A DNA stretch of 9,313 nt from Hungateiclostridiaceae bacterium UBA3922 (GTDB taxonomy: Bacteria > Bacillota > Clostridia > Acetivibrionales > DTU013), in assembly GCA_002386045.1 (NCBI GenBank), contig DGEQ01000080.1, positions 1 to 9,313 of the forward strand. The letters run 5' to 3'. The translations under genes and the position numbers were made by a program. Positions 1-6,821 of the stretch are shown here, piece by piece (the stretch's first letter is position 1; every line of letters begins with the position of its first letter). The notes under the pieces were generated by a model. It worked only from the letters and a program-made list of their open reading frames with translations. It did not search any database and was not told the origin of the DNA.

Positions 1-423
1 GACATACAGGCGCTGATAGACGAGATGGGACTGAACGAGAATATAAGGGTGATAGACGAGGGTACCAGGATAATCCTCAGGATGGACTCGATCGTCCTGT
101 TCGATACGGGCAAGGCTGACATCAAGCCGTCGGCAAGGCCTGTGATAGAAAAAATAGGGGAGATCCTGAAGACCCTTGACACCGAAATACAGGTGCAGGG
201 CCACGCCGATGACCGCCCGATAAACACTCCGGAATTCCCCTCAAACTGGGAACTGTCGACCAGGAGGGCGACCAACGTGGTGAAGTACCTGATCGATGAA
301 TGCGGCCTCGACCCGAAGCACCTCACTGCGACCGGAAATGCCGAATTCAGGCCTGTCGCACCGAACGACAGCGAATACAACAGGCAGAAGAACAGAAGGA
401 TAGATATAGCGATTTATAAATGA
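1..423 (+). CDS. motB: Flagellar motor stator protein MotB, C-terminal OmpA-like domain (5' partial)
   Basis: The reading frame is open from base 1, so only the last 140 residues are present; the membrane helix and plug lie outside the window. What remains is an OmpA/MotB peptidoglycan-binding domain. Visible residues are LFDTGKADIKPSA (about 33-45), the GHADDRPINT segment (68-77, GHTDNxPI in most MotB proteins), FPSNWELSTRRA (79-90) and the closing NRQKNRRIDIAI (127-138), which includes the Asp and Arg positions that bind diaminopimelate in this fold. The FPSNWELS segment is more typical of MotB than of general OmpA lipoproteins. MotB anchors the MotA/MotB ion-driven stator to the cell wall. 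A variant is Ala in GHAD where Thr is usual. The stop codon TGA (421-423) is the first element of the hairpin array that follows. Another OmpA-family protein is possible because the N-terminus is missing. Confidence 0.85.
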   Translation, partial: DIQALIDEMGLNENIRVIDEGTRIILRMDSIVLFDTGKADIKPSARPVIEKIGEILKTLDTEIQVQGHADDRPINTPEFPSNWELSTRRATNVVKYLIDECGLDPKHLTATGNAEFRPVAPNDSEYNRQKNRRIDIAIYK

Positions 424-424
424 G

Positions 425-477
425 AAGTGACACTCCTCAGCAAAGAAGTAATGCTCTACAGATGAGGAGTGTCACTT
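425..477. repeat. Hairpin repeat unit 1 (CACT type)
   Basis: A perfect 15-bp inverted repeat (425-439 pairs with 463-477) encloses a 23-base loop. It is the longest stem of the array. The left arm begins two bases after the motB stop codon, so the hairpin would form at the 3' end of the motB transcript. Only TTT-CCC-TT follows, so it is a poor intrinsic terminator, but it could block 3' exonucleases. Confidence 0.85.
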
Positions 478-492
478 TCCCTTGGCTTACAT

Positions 493-541
493 GGGACAGT
501 CCTCTGCAGGGAAGCAATGCCCGTGGGGTGAGGACTGTCCC
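493..541. repeat. Hairpin repeat unit 2 (CAGT type)
   Basis: A perfect 12-bp inverted repeat (493-504 with 530-541) carries GGGACAGTCCTC as its left arm. Compared with unit 1 the central C-G pair of the stem is G-C, a compensatory change. The loop keeps the CTGCAGGGAAGCAATGC core shared with the other units. Confidence 0.8.
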
Positions 542-553
542 TTTACCTTCTTC

Positions 554-593
554 ACACTTCTCTGCAGGAAGTAGCGGGCGGGATGAGAAGTGT
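554..593. repeat. Hairpin repeat unit 3 (CACT type, shorter stem)
   Basis: A perfect 9-bp inverted repeat (554-562 with 585-593, ACACTTCTC/GAGAAGTGT) encloses a loop containing CTGCAGGAAGTAGCG. Relative to unit 1 a C-G pair has become T-A, again on both sides. The right arm with its flank, ATGAGAAGTG, recurs across the motB stop codon (420-429). Confidence 0.75.
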
Positions 594-614
594 CCCTCTT
601 CCTTAGCTGACAAT

Positions 615-658
615 GACAGTCCTCTGCAAAAAATAGTGCTTCGCACTTGAGGACTGTC
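615..658. repeat. Hairpin repeat unit 4 (CAGT type) with T-rich tail
   Basis: A perfect 10-bp inverted repeat (615-624 with 649-658, GACAGTCCTC/GAGGACTGTC). A second small hairpin sits in the loop: AGTGC (635-639) with GCACT (643-647) around a 3-base TTC loop. It is followed by TTTTCCTTTT (659-668), so of the four units this is the best candidate to end transcription coming from motB. The terminator role is inferred and uncertain. Confidence 0.75.
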
Positions 659-702
659 TTTTCCTTTTCCACACTCCTCTATCCTCCCAAAACCCGCAGA
701 AA

Positions 703-730
703 TTAATTTATATCTGTTTCTTTTTATGAT
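703..730 (+). promoter_or_regulatory. Weak candidate promoter upstream of maf
   Basis: TTAATT (703-708) and TATGAT (725-730) are separated by 16 bases in an AT-rich patch after the hairpin array. The -10 element matches the sigma-A consensus at 5 of 6 positions, the -35 at only 3 of 6. It lies about 80 bases before the chosen maf start. Position and base composition are the main support. Confidence 0.3.
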
Positions 731-813
731 AAGATAAATAAGTGGAACAGCGAAAAATGTATTTTCATACGGGAAAATCGACAGAGAAAGCAGGTGGATC
801 GCAAAGCTCGCGT

Positions 814-1395
814 ATGACCACGATAATACTTGCCTCGTCATCACCCAGGAGGAGGGAGCTGCTGAGCCAGGTCGGGATACCCTTCGAGGTGGTGCCGGGA
901 AACATAGATGAAGAGAACGCAGAACTGGCCGGGACACCGGAACAGAAAGCGGAACAACTGGCATACATGAAAGCGGCGGCCGTGGCAGCCAGGCTCAAAA
1001 ACGGGCTCGTACTCGGTGCGGATACGATAGTCGTCTGTGATGATGAGATATTCGGCAAACCCGTGAGCGGGGAAGACGCCCGAAGGATGCTGAAGAAACT
1101 CGGAGGAAGAGAACACCAGGTCATCACGGGAGTCGCCCTTGTAGACGCTTCCAGCGGCAGGACAAGGACAGCCCATGAAGTTACGACGGTAAGGTTTTCC
1201 GTGATGACCGACAGGGAAATCGATGCTTACATATCATCCGGCGAGCCGTTCGACAAGGCCGGGGGTTATGCCATCCAGGGGCGGGCGGCCATTTTCGTCG
1301 AGAGCCTCGACGGATGCTATTCGAACGTGGTCGGGCTTCCACTGAGGCGGTTATACCGTATGCTGAAAGATTTTGGCGTTTCGGTATGCGAATAA
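814..1395 (+). CDS. maf: Maf-family nucleoside triphosphate pyrophosphatase (dTTP/UTP type)
   Basis: This 193-residue protein is full length for the Maf/YhdE family, which hydrolyses non-canonical or excess pyrimidine nucleoside triphosphates (dTTP, UTP, modified UTP) to monophosphate and pyrophosphate in the cytosol. Seen in the sequence: the N-terminal nucleotide loop ILASSSPRRRELL (5-17), the GADTIV segment with the catalytic Asp (D70), FGKPVSGEDARRML (80-93, K82), the HQVITGV motif (101-107) and the EPFDKAGGYAIQG signature (144-156). The DKAG-YAIQG form points to the YhdE-type pyrimidine branch rather than the YceF m7GTP branch. The ATG at 814 puts MTTIILASSSPRR at the N-terminus as usual for the family. 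A GTG at 742 would add 24 unconserved residues. No good ribosome binding site precedes 814; the nearest purine run, AGGTGG (792-797), is 16 bases away. In Bacilli and Clostridia maf often lies directly before radC and mreB. Confidence 0.93.
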   Translation: MTTIILASSSPRRRELLSQVGIPFEVVPGNIDEENAELAGTPEQKAEQLAYMKAAAVAARLKNGLVLGADTIVVCDDEIFGKPVSGEDARRMLKKLGGREHQVITGVALVDASSGRTRTAHEVTTVRFSVMTDREIDAYISSGEPFDKAGGYAIQGRAAIFVESLDGCYSNVVGLPLRRLYRMLKDFGVSVCE

Positions 1396-1434
1396 GGCAT
1401 ATGATCGAAAATGACGAGCGAAATTTCCCAAAAG

Positions 1435-1463
1435 TTGATAATATTTGTAAAAATTGGTATCAT
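1435..1463 (+). promoter_or_regulatory. Sigma-A type promoter before radC
   Basis: TTGATA (1435-1440) and TATCAT (1458-1463) are separated by exactly 17 bases, each matching the vegetative consensus at 5 of 6 positions. Transcription would begin near 1470, giving a leader of roughly 40 bases before the radC start at 1513. It lies in the maf-radC gap and is the most convincing entry point for the radC-mreB-mreC-mreD-PBP2 run. Confidence 0.65.
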
Positions 1464-1512
1464 GAAGGGAGTGATGTGTAAAAATTTTTTAAGAAATGCG
1501 GGGTTGACCGGA

Positions 1513-2211
1513 ATGGAATACAGGCTTAGAATGAAGGATATACCAGCAAGTGAAAGGCCTTATGAAAAGCTGGAAAAGTACGGTGCTGAACACCTGTCGA
1601 ATGCTGAACTGCTGGCAGTGATCATCAGGACCGGAAGTGCCGAAGAGACATCGGTTTCATTGGCGCAACGGCTCCTGTCGATTTGTGAGGGCAACGGAGG
1701 GATCGCGTATCTCCATGACCTTTCCGTGGAAGAATTAAGGAAGATCAAAGGCATAGGAAGGGTAAAGGCAGTACAGATCAAGGCGGTCATGGAGTTATCG
1801 AAAAGGATATCCGCCTCCATAAAAAACAATAATAAAGTTACGATCAAGTCTCCCGCTGATGTCGGCATGCTGCTGATGGAGGAAATGAGGCACCTGAAGA
1901 AGGAAGTATTCAAGGTGATCCTGCTGAATACGAAGAACCATGTCATCAAGTACCTGAATGTTTCGGTGGGAAGCCTGAATGCCTCGATAGTCCATCCGCG
2001 GGAGGTGTTCAGTGAAGCGGTCAGGGCAGGATGTTCAGGGATGCTGCTGGTCCACAACCATCCCAGCGGAGATCCGGAACCCAGCAGGGAGGATATAGAG
2101 ACTACGCACAGGCTGGTCAATGCAGGCAGTATACTTGGGATCAAGGTCCTCGACCATATCATCATAGGGGACGGAAGGTACATAAGTTTAAGGGAGCAGG
2201 GGCTGATGTAG
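1513..2211 (+). CDS. radC: RadC family JAMM/MPN+ domain protein
   Basis: This 232-residue protein matches the RadC family in length and layout. Residues 7-56 form the N-terminal helical part (MKDIPASERPYEKLEKYGAEHLSNAELLAVIIRTG). A helix-hairpin-helix segment, KIKGIGRVKAVQI (78-90), suggests DNA contact. Residues about 110-232 are the JAMM metalloprotease-like domain, with the zinc motif HNHPSGDPEPSREDI giving H181, H183, S191 and D194. RadC was named for a DNA repair phenotype later traced to another gene, and its true role is unsettled; some relatives act in phage defence or competence. The ATG at 1513 is chosen because it matches the usual family start and lies downstream of the promoter at 1435-1463. 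The frame is open back to an ATG at 1411, but that start lies upstream of this promoter. A GGGG run at 1500-1503 is a weak ribosome binding site. mreB follows after 39 bases. Confidence 0.92.
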   Translation: MEYRLRMKDIPASERPYEKLEKYGAEHLSNAELLAVIIRTGSAEETSVSLAQRLLSICEGNGGIAYLHDLSVEELRKIKGIGRVKAVQIKAVMELSKRISASIKNNNKVTIKSPADVGMLLMEEMRHLKKEVFKVILLNTKNHVIKYLNVSVGSLNASIVHPREVFSEAVRAGCSGMLLVHNHPSGDPEPSREDIETTHRLVNAGSILGIKVLDHIIIGDGRYISLREQGLM

Positions 2212-2250
2212 GAAAAGGTCCTGTTCTTTGCAGATGTTGGGAGGAGAACT

Positions 2251-3273
2251 ATGGGAGTTTTTGCGAGAGACATAGGTATAGACCTGGGGACCGCGAACAC
2301 GCTGGTCCATGTCAAGGGCAGGGGCATCGTCATCAGGGAGCCCTCGGTCGTAGCGATAAACAAAAACACGAGGGAAATACTTGCAGTCGGTGACGACGCA
2401 AAGAACATGATAGGCAGGACACCGGGCGACATCGTGGCTATAAGGCCGATGAAGGACGGTGTCATCGCCGACTTCGACATAACGCAGAGCATGCTGAAGT
2501 ATTTTATCAGGAGGGCCATGGGAGGCAGCTTCATATCGAAGCCCAGGGTCGTCATCTGCGTTCCTTCAGGCGTGACGGAAGTCGAAAAGAGAGCCGTGGA
2601 AGATGCCACTCTGGCGGCAGGCGCCAAGGAGGCTTATCTCATCGAGGAGCCAATGGCAGCAGCGATAGGCGCGAATCTGCCTGTAGAGGAGCCTTCCGGC
2701 AGCATGATAGTCGATATAGGAGGCGGCACCAGTGAAGTCGCCGTCATCTCACTCGGCGGCATAGTCACCAGCAGGTCGCTGAGAGTCGCCGGAGACGAAT
2801 TCGACGAATCGATCGTCCTTTTCGTGAAAAAGGAATACAACCTGATGATCGGCGAAAGGACGGCCGAACAGATCAAGATAAATATCGGCAATGCTTTCCT
2901 CAAACCGAAAGAGGAATACATGGAAGTCAGGGGGAGGGACCTTATCACCGGGCTCCCGAAAAATATCACGCTTTCGTCCAGTGAAATAAACGAGGCACTC
3001 AGGGAGCCAATAAACGCTATAATCGACGCGATCAAGTATACGCTGGAAAAGACGCCCCCGGAACTTGCCGCCGATATAATGGACAAGGGCATAATGCTCG
3101 CCGGAGGGGGAGCCCTCCTGAGCGGACTGGACAAGCTGATCAAGGAAGAGACGGGCATGCCGGTCACCATAGCCGAAAACCCGCTTGACTGTGTAGCCAT
3201 CGGGACCGGTAAAGTGCTTGAGGAGATAGAAACGCTCAGAAGTGTGCTGATAACGCCGAGAAAGCTGAGATAG
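2251..3273 (+). CDS. mreB: Rod shape-determining actin homologue MreB
   Basis: This 340-residue protein is full length for MreB, the bacterial actin that forms ATP-dependent membrane filaments and guides lateral wall synthesis. The actin-fold nucleotide motifs are all present: phosphate-1 loop DIGIDLGTANTLV (7-19), the segment IEEPMAAAIG with the likely catalytic Glu (131-140), phosphate-2 loop DIGGGTSEVAV (155-165) and the adenosine motif GIMLAGGGALLSGLD (280-294). The short N-terminus MGVFARD carries an aromatic residue that may aid membrane contact. A strong ribosome binding site, GGGAGGA (2239-2245), precedes the ATG. Direct linkage to mreC, mreD and PBP2 marks it as the true MreB rather than a lone Mbl paralogue. 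No odd residues were noticed in the conserved motifs. Confidence 0.98.
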   Translation: MGVFARDIGIDLGTANTLVHVKGRGIVIREPSVVAINKNTREILAVGDDAKNMIGRTPGDIVAIRPMKDGVIADFDITQSMLKYFIRRAMGGSFISKPRVVICVPSGVTEVEKRAVEDATLAAGAKEAYLIEEPMAAAIGANLPVEEPSGSMIVDIGGGTSEVAVISLGGIVTSRSLRVAGDEFDESIVLFVKKEYNLMIGERTAEQIKINIGNAFLKPKEEYMEVRGRDLITGLPKNITLSSSEINEALREPINAIIDAIKYTLEKTPPELAADIMDKGIMLAGGGALLSGLDKLIKEETGMPVTIAENPLDCVAIGTGKVLEEIETLRSVLITPRKLR

Positions 3274-3280
3274 AAGGGAG
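3273..3280 (+). promoter_or_regulatory. Ribosome binding site fixing the TTG start of mreC
   Basis: GAAGGGAG overlaps the last base of the mreB stop codon and lies 9 bases before TTG 3290. It is the only well-placed Shine-Dalgarno sequence here, and no ATG or GTG occurs in the mreC frame before the conserved N-terminal region. Confidence 0.75.
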
Positions 3281-3289
3281 ACTTGTCCA

Positions 3290-4126
3290 TTGCTGCGTCT
3301 TTTCAAAAGCAAATGGTTCATAGTATCCCTGGTTACAATCGTTCTGCTGGTCTTGATAGGGATAACGGCAAACAGGAGCAGCAGGATGACCTGGCTCAGG
3401 AACATGCTGAACGTTCCGCTCAAACCCGTCCAGGGCCTGTTCACATCGGCAGGCAGGAAAGTAGAAGACCTGCTTGCCTATTTCCATGATATAGACGCTC
3501 TCAGGGAAGAGAATGAAGCCCTCAGGGCCGAACTGGAGGAACTGAGGAGACAGAACAGGGAGTATGCTGACCTGAAAGCACAAAATGACGAGTTGAGGCG
3601 GGCCCTGAGCCTAAAGACCGAGTTCGCTGACTACACCATTGCCGGCGCCAATATCATCGCCGTGGAACCCGGCAACTGGTTCAGCGTATTCAAGGTGGAT
3701 GTCGGACTCGACGACGGGATCCGGGCAGATTTCCCGGTGGTGACCGGATCGAGGGGACTCGTGGGAAGGGTCCTCAATGCCGATAAGTCCACATCGAACA
3801 TACAGACCATCATCGACGAGGAAAGCGCTGTCTCCGGCTGGATCGCGAAGCCCGGGGGCGGCCATGCGATCGTGAAGGGCGATCTCCAACTCAAGGAAGA
3901 AGGCCTGTGCAAGCTCATATACATACCTATCGAGGTCGACGTCGAGGTCGGCGATGTCATCGAAACTTCGGGCGTCGGCGGCATATATCCGAAGGGCATA
4001 GAGATCGGGAAGGTCATCGAAGTGAGGAAAACCAACAGTGAACTCGACAGATATGCTATAGTCCAGCCGACTGCAGATTTCAAGAGGCTGGAGGAAGTTT
4101 TCATACTGAAATCAGAAAAAAAATGA
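3290..4126 (+). CDS. mreC: Rod shape-determining protein MreC
   Basis: This 278-residue protein has the standard MreC layout: a short basic cytoplasmic start (LRLFKSKW), one membrane helix (about 10-26), a charged heptad-like coiled coil (about 66-110, rich in Glu, Leu and Arg), then the extracellular beta-barrel domain. The family motif TSGVGGIYPKGIEIGKV is at 227-242. MreC bridges the cytoplasmic MreB filament to the periplasm-side wall synthases and is known in other bacteria to bind and activate PBP2. Translation starts at TTG 3290, 16 bases after mreB ends, with GAAGGGAG as ribosome binding site. The short gap suggests co-transcription with mreB. mreD follows after 19 bases. Confidence 0.96.
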   Translation: MLRLFKSKWFIVSLVTIVLLVLIGITANRSSRMTWLRNMLNVPLKPVQGLFTSAGRKVEDLLAYFHDIDALREENEALRAELEELRRQNREYADLKAQNDELRRALSLKTEFADYTIAGANIIAVEPGNWFSVFKVDVGLDDGIRADFPVVTGSRGLVGRVLNADKSTSNIQTIIDEESAVSGWIAKPGGGHAIVKGDLQLKEEGLCKLIYIPIEVDVEVGDVIETSGVGGIYPKGIEIGKVIEVRKTNSELDRYAIVQPTADFKRLEEVFILKSEKK

Positions 4127-4145
4127 TGTTACAGGCAGTGTTAAA

Positions 4146-4658
4146 ATGAAAAGAAAGCTCTTGTTCTACCCTTTCTTTATCGTGTTCTTCCTCCTGCTGC
4201 AGACGACTCTGCTCCAGCATGCGAGGATACGCGGTGTCGTGCCCAACCTGCTCATCACGCTGACCATCGTCACAGCCCTGGTGAGGAGCAGTACCGAGGG
4301 CGCTGTGGTGGGCCTTTTTTCCGGCCTTTGCGTCGATCTCCAGTTCGGAGCTGCAGTGGGATTCTATGCGCTGCTGGGGATGTACACCGGCATCGCGGCA
4401 GGGTCTGTAAGCAGGAAGATATACAGGGAGAATTTTCTGGTTGTCGCATTCTTTGCGTTCATATATTCTGTTGTTTATGAGTCCGTCGTATTCGTGATAA
4501 ACAACATCATGTCCGGCGAGACAGACTTTGCATTTGCATTTACCAGGATAATACTGGCGGAAGCCATCTTCAACTGTGTCGTATCCGTGCTGCTGTTCCC
4601 TTTGCTCGTGAAAGCGGGCAAGTGGTTCGACAGTTCGGCGGTTGCGAGGAAATACTGA
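4146..4658 (+). CDS. mreD: Rod shape-determining membrane protein MreD
   Basis: This 170-residue, very hydrophobic protein fits MreD in length and position. Several membrane segments are visible: about 7-24, 32-50 broken by the family PNLLITLTIV motif, 55-90 containing EGAVVGLFSGLCVDLQFG and YALLGMYTG, 98-118 and 132-153. MreD is an integral membrane partner of MreC and PBP2 in the elongation machinery. The ATG at 4146 lies 19 bases after mreC; the ribosome binding site is weak (AGGCAG about 8 bases upstream), so translation may depend partly on coupling to mreC. Sequence conservation in MreD is low, so the call rests on the PN and EG..G.F.G...D motifs together with the operon context. Confidence 0.92.
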   Translation: MKRKLLFYPFFIVFFLLLQTTLLQHARIRGVVPNLLITLTIVTALVRSSTEGAVVGLFSGLCVDLQFGAAVGFYALLGMYTGIAAGSVSRKIYRENFLVVAFFAFIYSVVYESVVFVINNIMSGETDFAFAFTRIILAEAIFNCVVSVLLFPLLVKAGKWFDSSAVARKY

Positions 4659-4671
4659 GCTGCATGGTCCC

Positions 4672-4680
4672 GGAAGGAGG
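4672..4680 (+). promoter_or_regulatory. Ribosome binding site fixing the TTG start of PBP2
   Basis: GGAAGGAGG is an almost perfect Shine-Dalgarno sequence 9 bases before TTG 4690. It decides against the longer in-frame TTG at 4642, which lies inside mreD and has no comparable site. Confidence 0.8.
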
Positions 4681-4689
4681 GCGGATCAC

Positions 4690-6810
4690 TTGGACAAGAA
4701 GCTGAGAAACAGGTACTACATACTCTGCCTGGGATTCATGGTATTCGGCATCATGATAATCTTCCGGCTTTTCAACCTCCAGGTCGTCGAGGGAGAAAAG
4801 TACGTGGCCGATCTGCAGAGGAGGGTCCTCAAGGAAGGCGAAATAGAGGCGCCGAGGGGGAAGATACTCGACAGGTACGGCACTCCCATCGCAGTCAACA
4901 GGCAGGGATATTCGCTGTATATCGTCAAGACGAATATAACCACTTCCGAGATGAACGAGATGCTGCTCAAGCTATCGGACCTGCTCGAAAAGAACGGCGA
5001 CGGCCATGTCAATACGCTGTCCAGGTTCCTGGTTTACGGTCCGCCCGTCAGGTTCAACGACATGACAGAACAGCAGATATACTCGTGGCAAATCAACTCC
5101 GACAGGCTCAACATGAAAAAAGAAGAAGTCACGTACGACGCCCGGGAGCTTTTCAAATACCTGCGGGACAAGAAATTCGGCATGAACCCTCTTTACTCGG
5201 ACGAACAGGCGTACAGGATAATGGTCTTCAGGTACGAACTACTGATCAATAACTGGAATTTCACCACAGGCGGGATGGTGCTGCTGGCAAGGGATGTGAG
5301 CAGGGAGACCGTTGCCGAGATAGAGGAGAGGAACCATGAGTTTCCGGGCATCATTACGATGACAGAGCCGGTGAGGGAATACATCGATGCCTATGAAGAG
5401 GCGCATGTGCTCGGGTATATACGGGCTATCAACTCACGGCAGTACGATGAACTCAAAGACGAGGGATACGACAATGACGACCTTATCGGGCAGACCGGGG
5501 TCGAGAAGAGCGCTGAAAGGTACCTGCGCGGAAAGAACGGAAGAGTTACGTTTGAGGTCGACGCCAACGGGAATCTGATACAGAGGCTCGTGACGATGGA
5601 ACCGATACCGGGCCATGACGTAGTGCTGACGATAGATACGAACCTCCAGAAGGTCGCCATGGAATCGCTGGCCCGCAATATAGAGAAAATCAGAAACGAC
5701 AGGAGGGGACCCAATTACGGGGATGCCAACGCCGGATCAGTAGTAGTGCTGGACGTCCATTCCGGAGCGGTCCTGACTATGGCAAGCTACCCGAGCTTCG
5801 ACCCGTCGATCTACCTTGCGGGTCCCGAAGACACAGAAGCACAGCAGAAGATCATAGAACTGACGAAGGACGAACAAAACCTGAAAGCATTGCTCAACAG
5901 GACGATACAGGAAAACTATGCGCCCGGCTCGACATTCAAACCAATCACGGCTATCGCAGGGCTGGAAAAGGGCGTCATAACCCCGACTTCAAACACGATA
6001 GTCTGCAAGGGGACGACCCGTATCGGAGGGAGAGATCTGTTTTGCCTCGAAAGGCCCACTTACGGCCACGGTCCGCTTACGCTGAAAAGAGGGCTGGAGA
6101 CATCATGTAACCTATACTTCTATGAACTGGGCGTAAGGACCGGCATCGAAGCGCTGACCTACTGGGCGGACTGTTTCGGCCTTGGCAGGAAGACCGGTAT
6201 CGACCTGCCGAACGAGGTTTCGGGGATGATGTCGTCCATAGAACTGAAAAAGAAACTGAGGAACGATATCTGGAGACCCGCAGATACTGCCCAGGTGTCG
6301 ATAGGCCAGTTCGACAACTCCTTCACACCGCTGCAGCTTGCCAACTACACCGCTGCCATCGCAAACGGGGGCAGGCTGTACAGGCCGCACGTCATCAAGG
6401 AAGTCATTAAATACGACGGGTCCGTGGTGAACAGGACGGAGCCCACATATACTCAGATCCCGCTTAAAGAGACCACCATTGCCGCTGTCAAAGAGGGCAT
6501 GGTTGCCGTTACGTCATCGATAGACGGTACCGCGCAGGAAGCATTCAGAGGCCTGCCGTTCGAAGTTGCCGGCAAGACCGGTTCGGCGCAGACCCAGAGC
6601 GTCGGCGGACGTTCGCCCAATGGAGTGTTCATCTGCTATGCACCTGCCGACGACCCGGAAATAGCGATCGCCGTGGTCATCGAGAGAGGCGTATGGGGGT
6701 CCAATGCCGCTCCCGTGGCAAGAGACATCATCGACGAGTACTTCGGCCTCAAGGCAGCCGGTTCGTCAAACGGCGGTCTGAAGCCTGAAAAACCTCTGTT
6801 CAATCCATAA
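4690..6810 (+). CDS. mrdA: Penicillin-binding protein 2, class B transpeptidase for cell elongation
   Basis: This 706-residue protein crosslinks peptidoglycan during lateral wall growth, working with RodA glycosyltransferase and MreBCD. Order: short cytoplasmic tail, one membrane helix (about 10-28), the dimerisation domain beginning EAPRGKILDRYGTPIA (53-68), a linker with YIRAINSRQYDEL and GQTGVEKSAERYLRGKNG (about 243-284), then the transpeptidase domain. All three penicillin-binding motifs are present: S414-T-F-K417 with nucleophile S414, S472-C-N474, and K629-T-G631. The length of about 700 residues and a dimerisation domain with a sizeable insert (about 100-220) fit Firmicutes PBP2/MrdA rather than the sporulation protein SpoVD or the division protein FtsI, as does placement directly after mreD. 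The TTG at 4690 is chosen on its ribosome binding site. No PASTA domains follow the transpeptidase domain. rodA is not in the window. Confidence 0.95.
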   Translation: MDKKLRNRYYILCLGFMVFGIMIIFRLFNLQVVEGEKYVADLQRRVLKEGEIEAPRGKILDRYGTPIAVNRQGYSLYIVKTNITTSEMNEMLLKLSDLLEKNGDGHVNTLSRFLVYGPPVRFNDMTEQQIYSWQINSDRLNMKKEEVTYDARELFKYLRDKKFGMNPLYSDEQAYRIMVFRYELLINNWNFTTGGMVLLARDVSRETVAEIEERNHEFPGIITMTEPVREYIDAYEEAHVLGYIRAINSRQYDELKDEGYDNDDLIGQTGVEKSAERYLRGKNGRVTFEVDANGNLIQRLVTMEPIPGHDVVLTIDTNLQKVAMESLARNIEKIRNDRRGPNYGDANAGSVVVLDVHSGAVLTMASYPSFDPSIYLAGPEDTEAQQKIIELTKDEQNLKALLNRTIQENYAPGSTFKPITAIAGLEKGVITPTSNTIVCKGTTRIGGRDLFCLERPTYGHGPLTLKRGLETSCNLYFYELGVRTGIEALTYWADCFGLGRKTGIDLPNEVSGMMSSIELKKKLRNDIWRPADTAQVSIGQFDNSFTPLQLANYTAAIANGGRLYRPHVIKEVIKYDGSVVNRTEPTYTQIPLKETTIAAVKEGMVAVTSSIDGTAQEAFRGLPFEVAGKTGSAQTQSVGGRSPNGVFICYAPADDPEIAIAVVIERGVWGSNAAPVARDIIDEYFGLKAAGSSNGGLKPEKPLFNP

Positions 6811-6821
6811 TGGGTCAGCAA

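Larger units (their letters stand above)
421..680. repeat. Array of four hairpin-forming repeats plus a half unit
   Basis: The gene-free stretch between motB and maf (424-813, 390 bases) is dominated by four imperfect direct repeats about 60-66 bp apart. Each unit is a long hairpin whose loop is also partly conserved (consensus near CTGCAGGAAGTA). The perfect arms are 425-439/463-477, 493-504/530-541, 554-562/585-593 and 615-624/649-658. Each unit is followed by a pyrimidine-rich tract. A lone left arm (ACACTCCTCT, 671-680) looks like a truncated fifth unit. Arms alternate between a CACT type (units 1 and 3) and a CAGT type (units 2 and 4), with the opposite arm changing to keep pairing. The organisation resembles REP/BIME palindrome clusters; that assignment is an inference, and no transposase is visible here. 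From 681 to 813 I see only AT-rich DNA and a weak promoter-like patch. Confidence 0.85.

Noticed and set aside
68..423. General OmpA-family lipoprotein instead of MotB
   Set aside because: The FPSNWELSTRRA and DRPINTPEF segments match the MotB subgroup better, though the missing N-terminus prevents a final decision.
421..680. CRISPR array
   Set aside because: The repeats are imperfect, each is itself a full palindrome, and there are no unique spacers of even length between identical repeats; no cas genes are present.
437..964. Reverse-strand open frame of 175 codons across the hairpin array and into maf
   Set aside because: It is largely composed of translated hairpin repeats and the antisense of maf, has no recognisable domain, and no ribosome binding site was evident.
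1560..2627. Reverse-strand open frame of 355 codons antisense to radC and mreB
   Set aside because: It is Ser/Pro/Thr-rich and low in complexity, as expected for antisense translation of well-conserved genes on the + strand.
4642..4689. Longer PBP2 start at TTG 4642 overlapping mreD
   Set aside because: It would add 16 polar residues not typical of PBP2, lacks a good ribosome binding site, and TTG 4690 has an excellent one.
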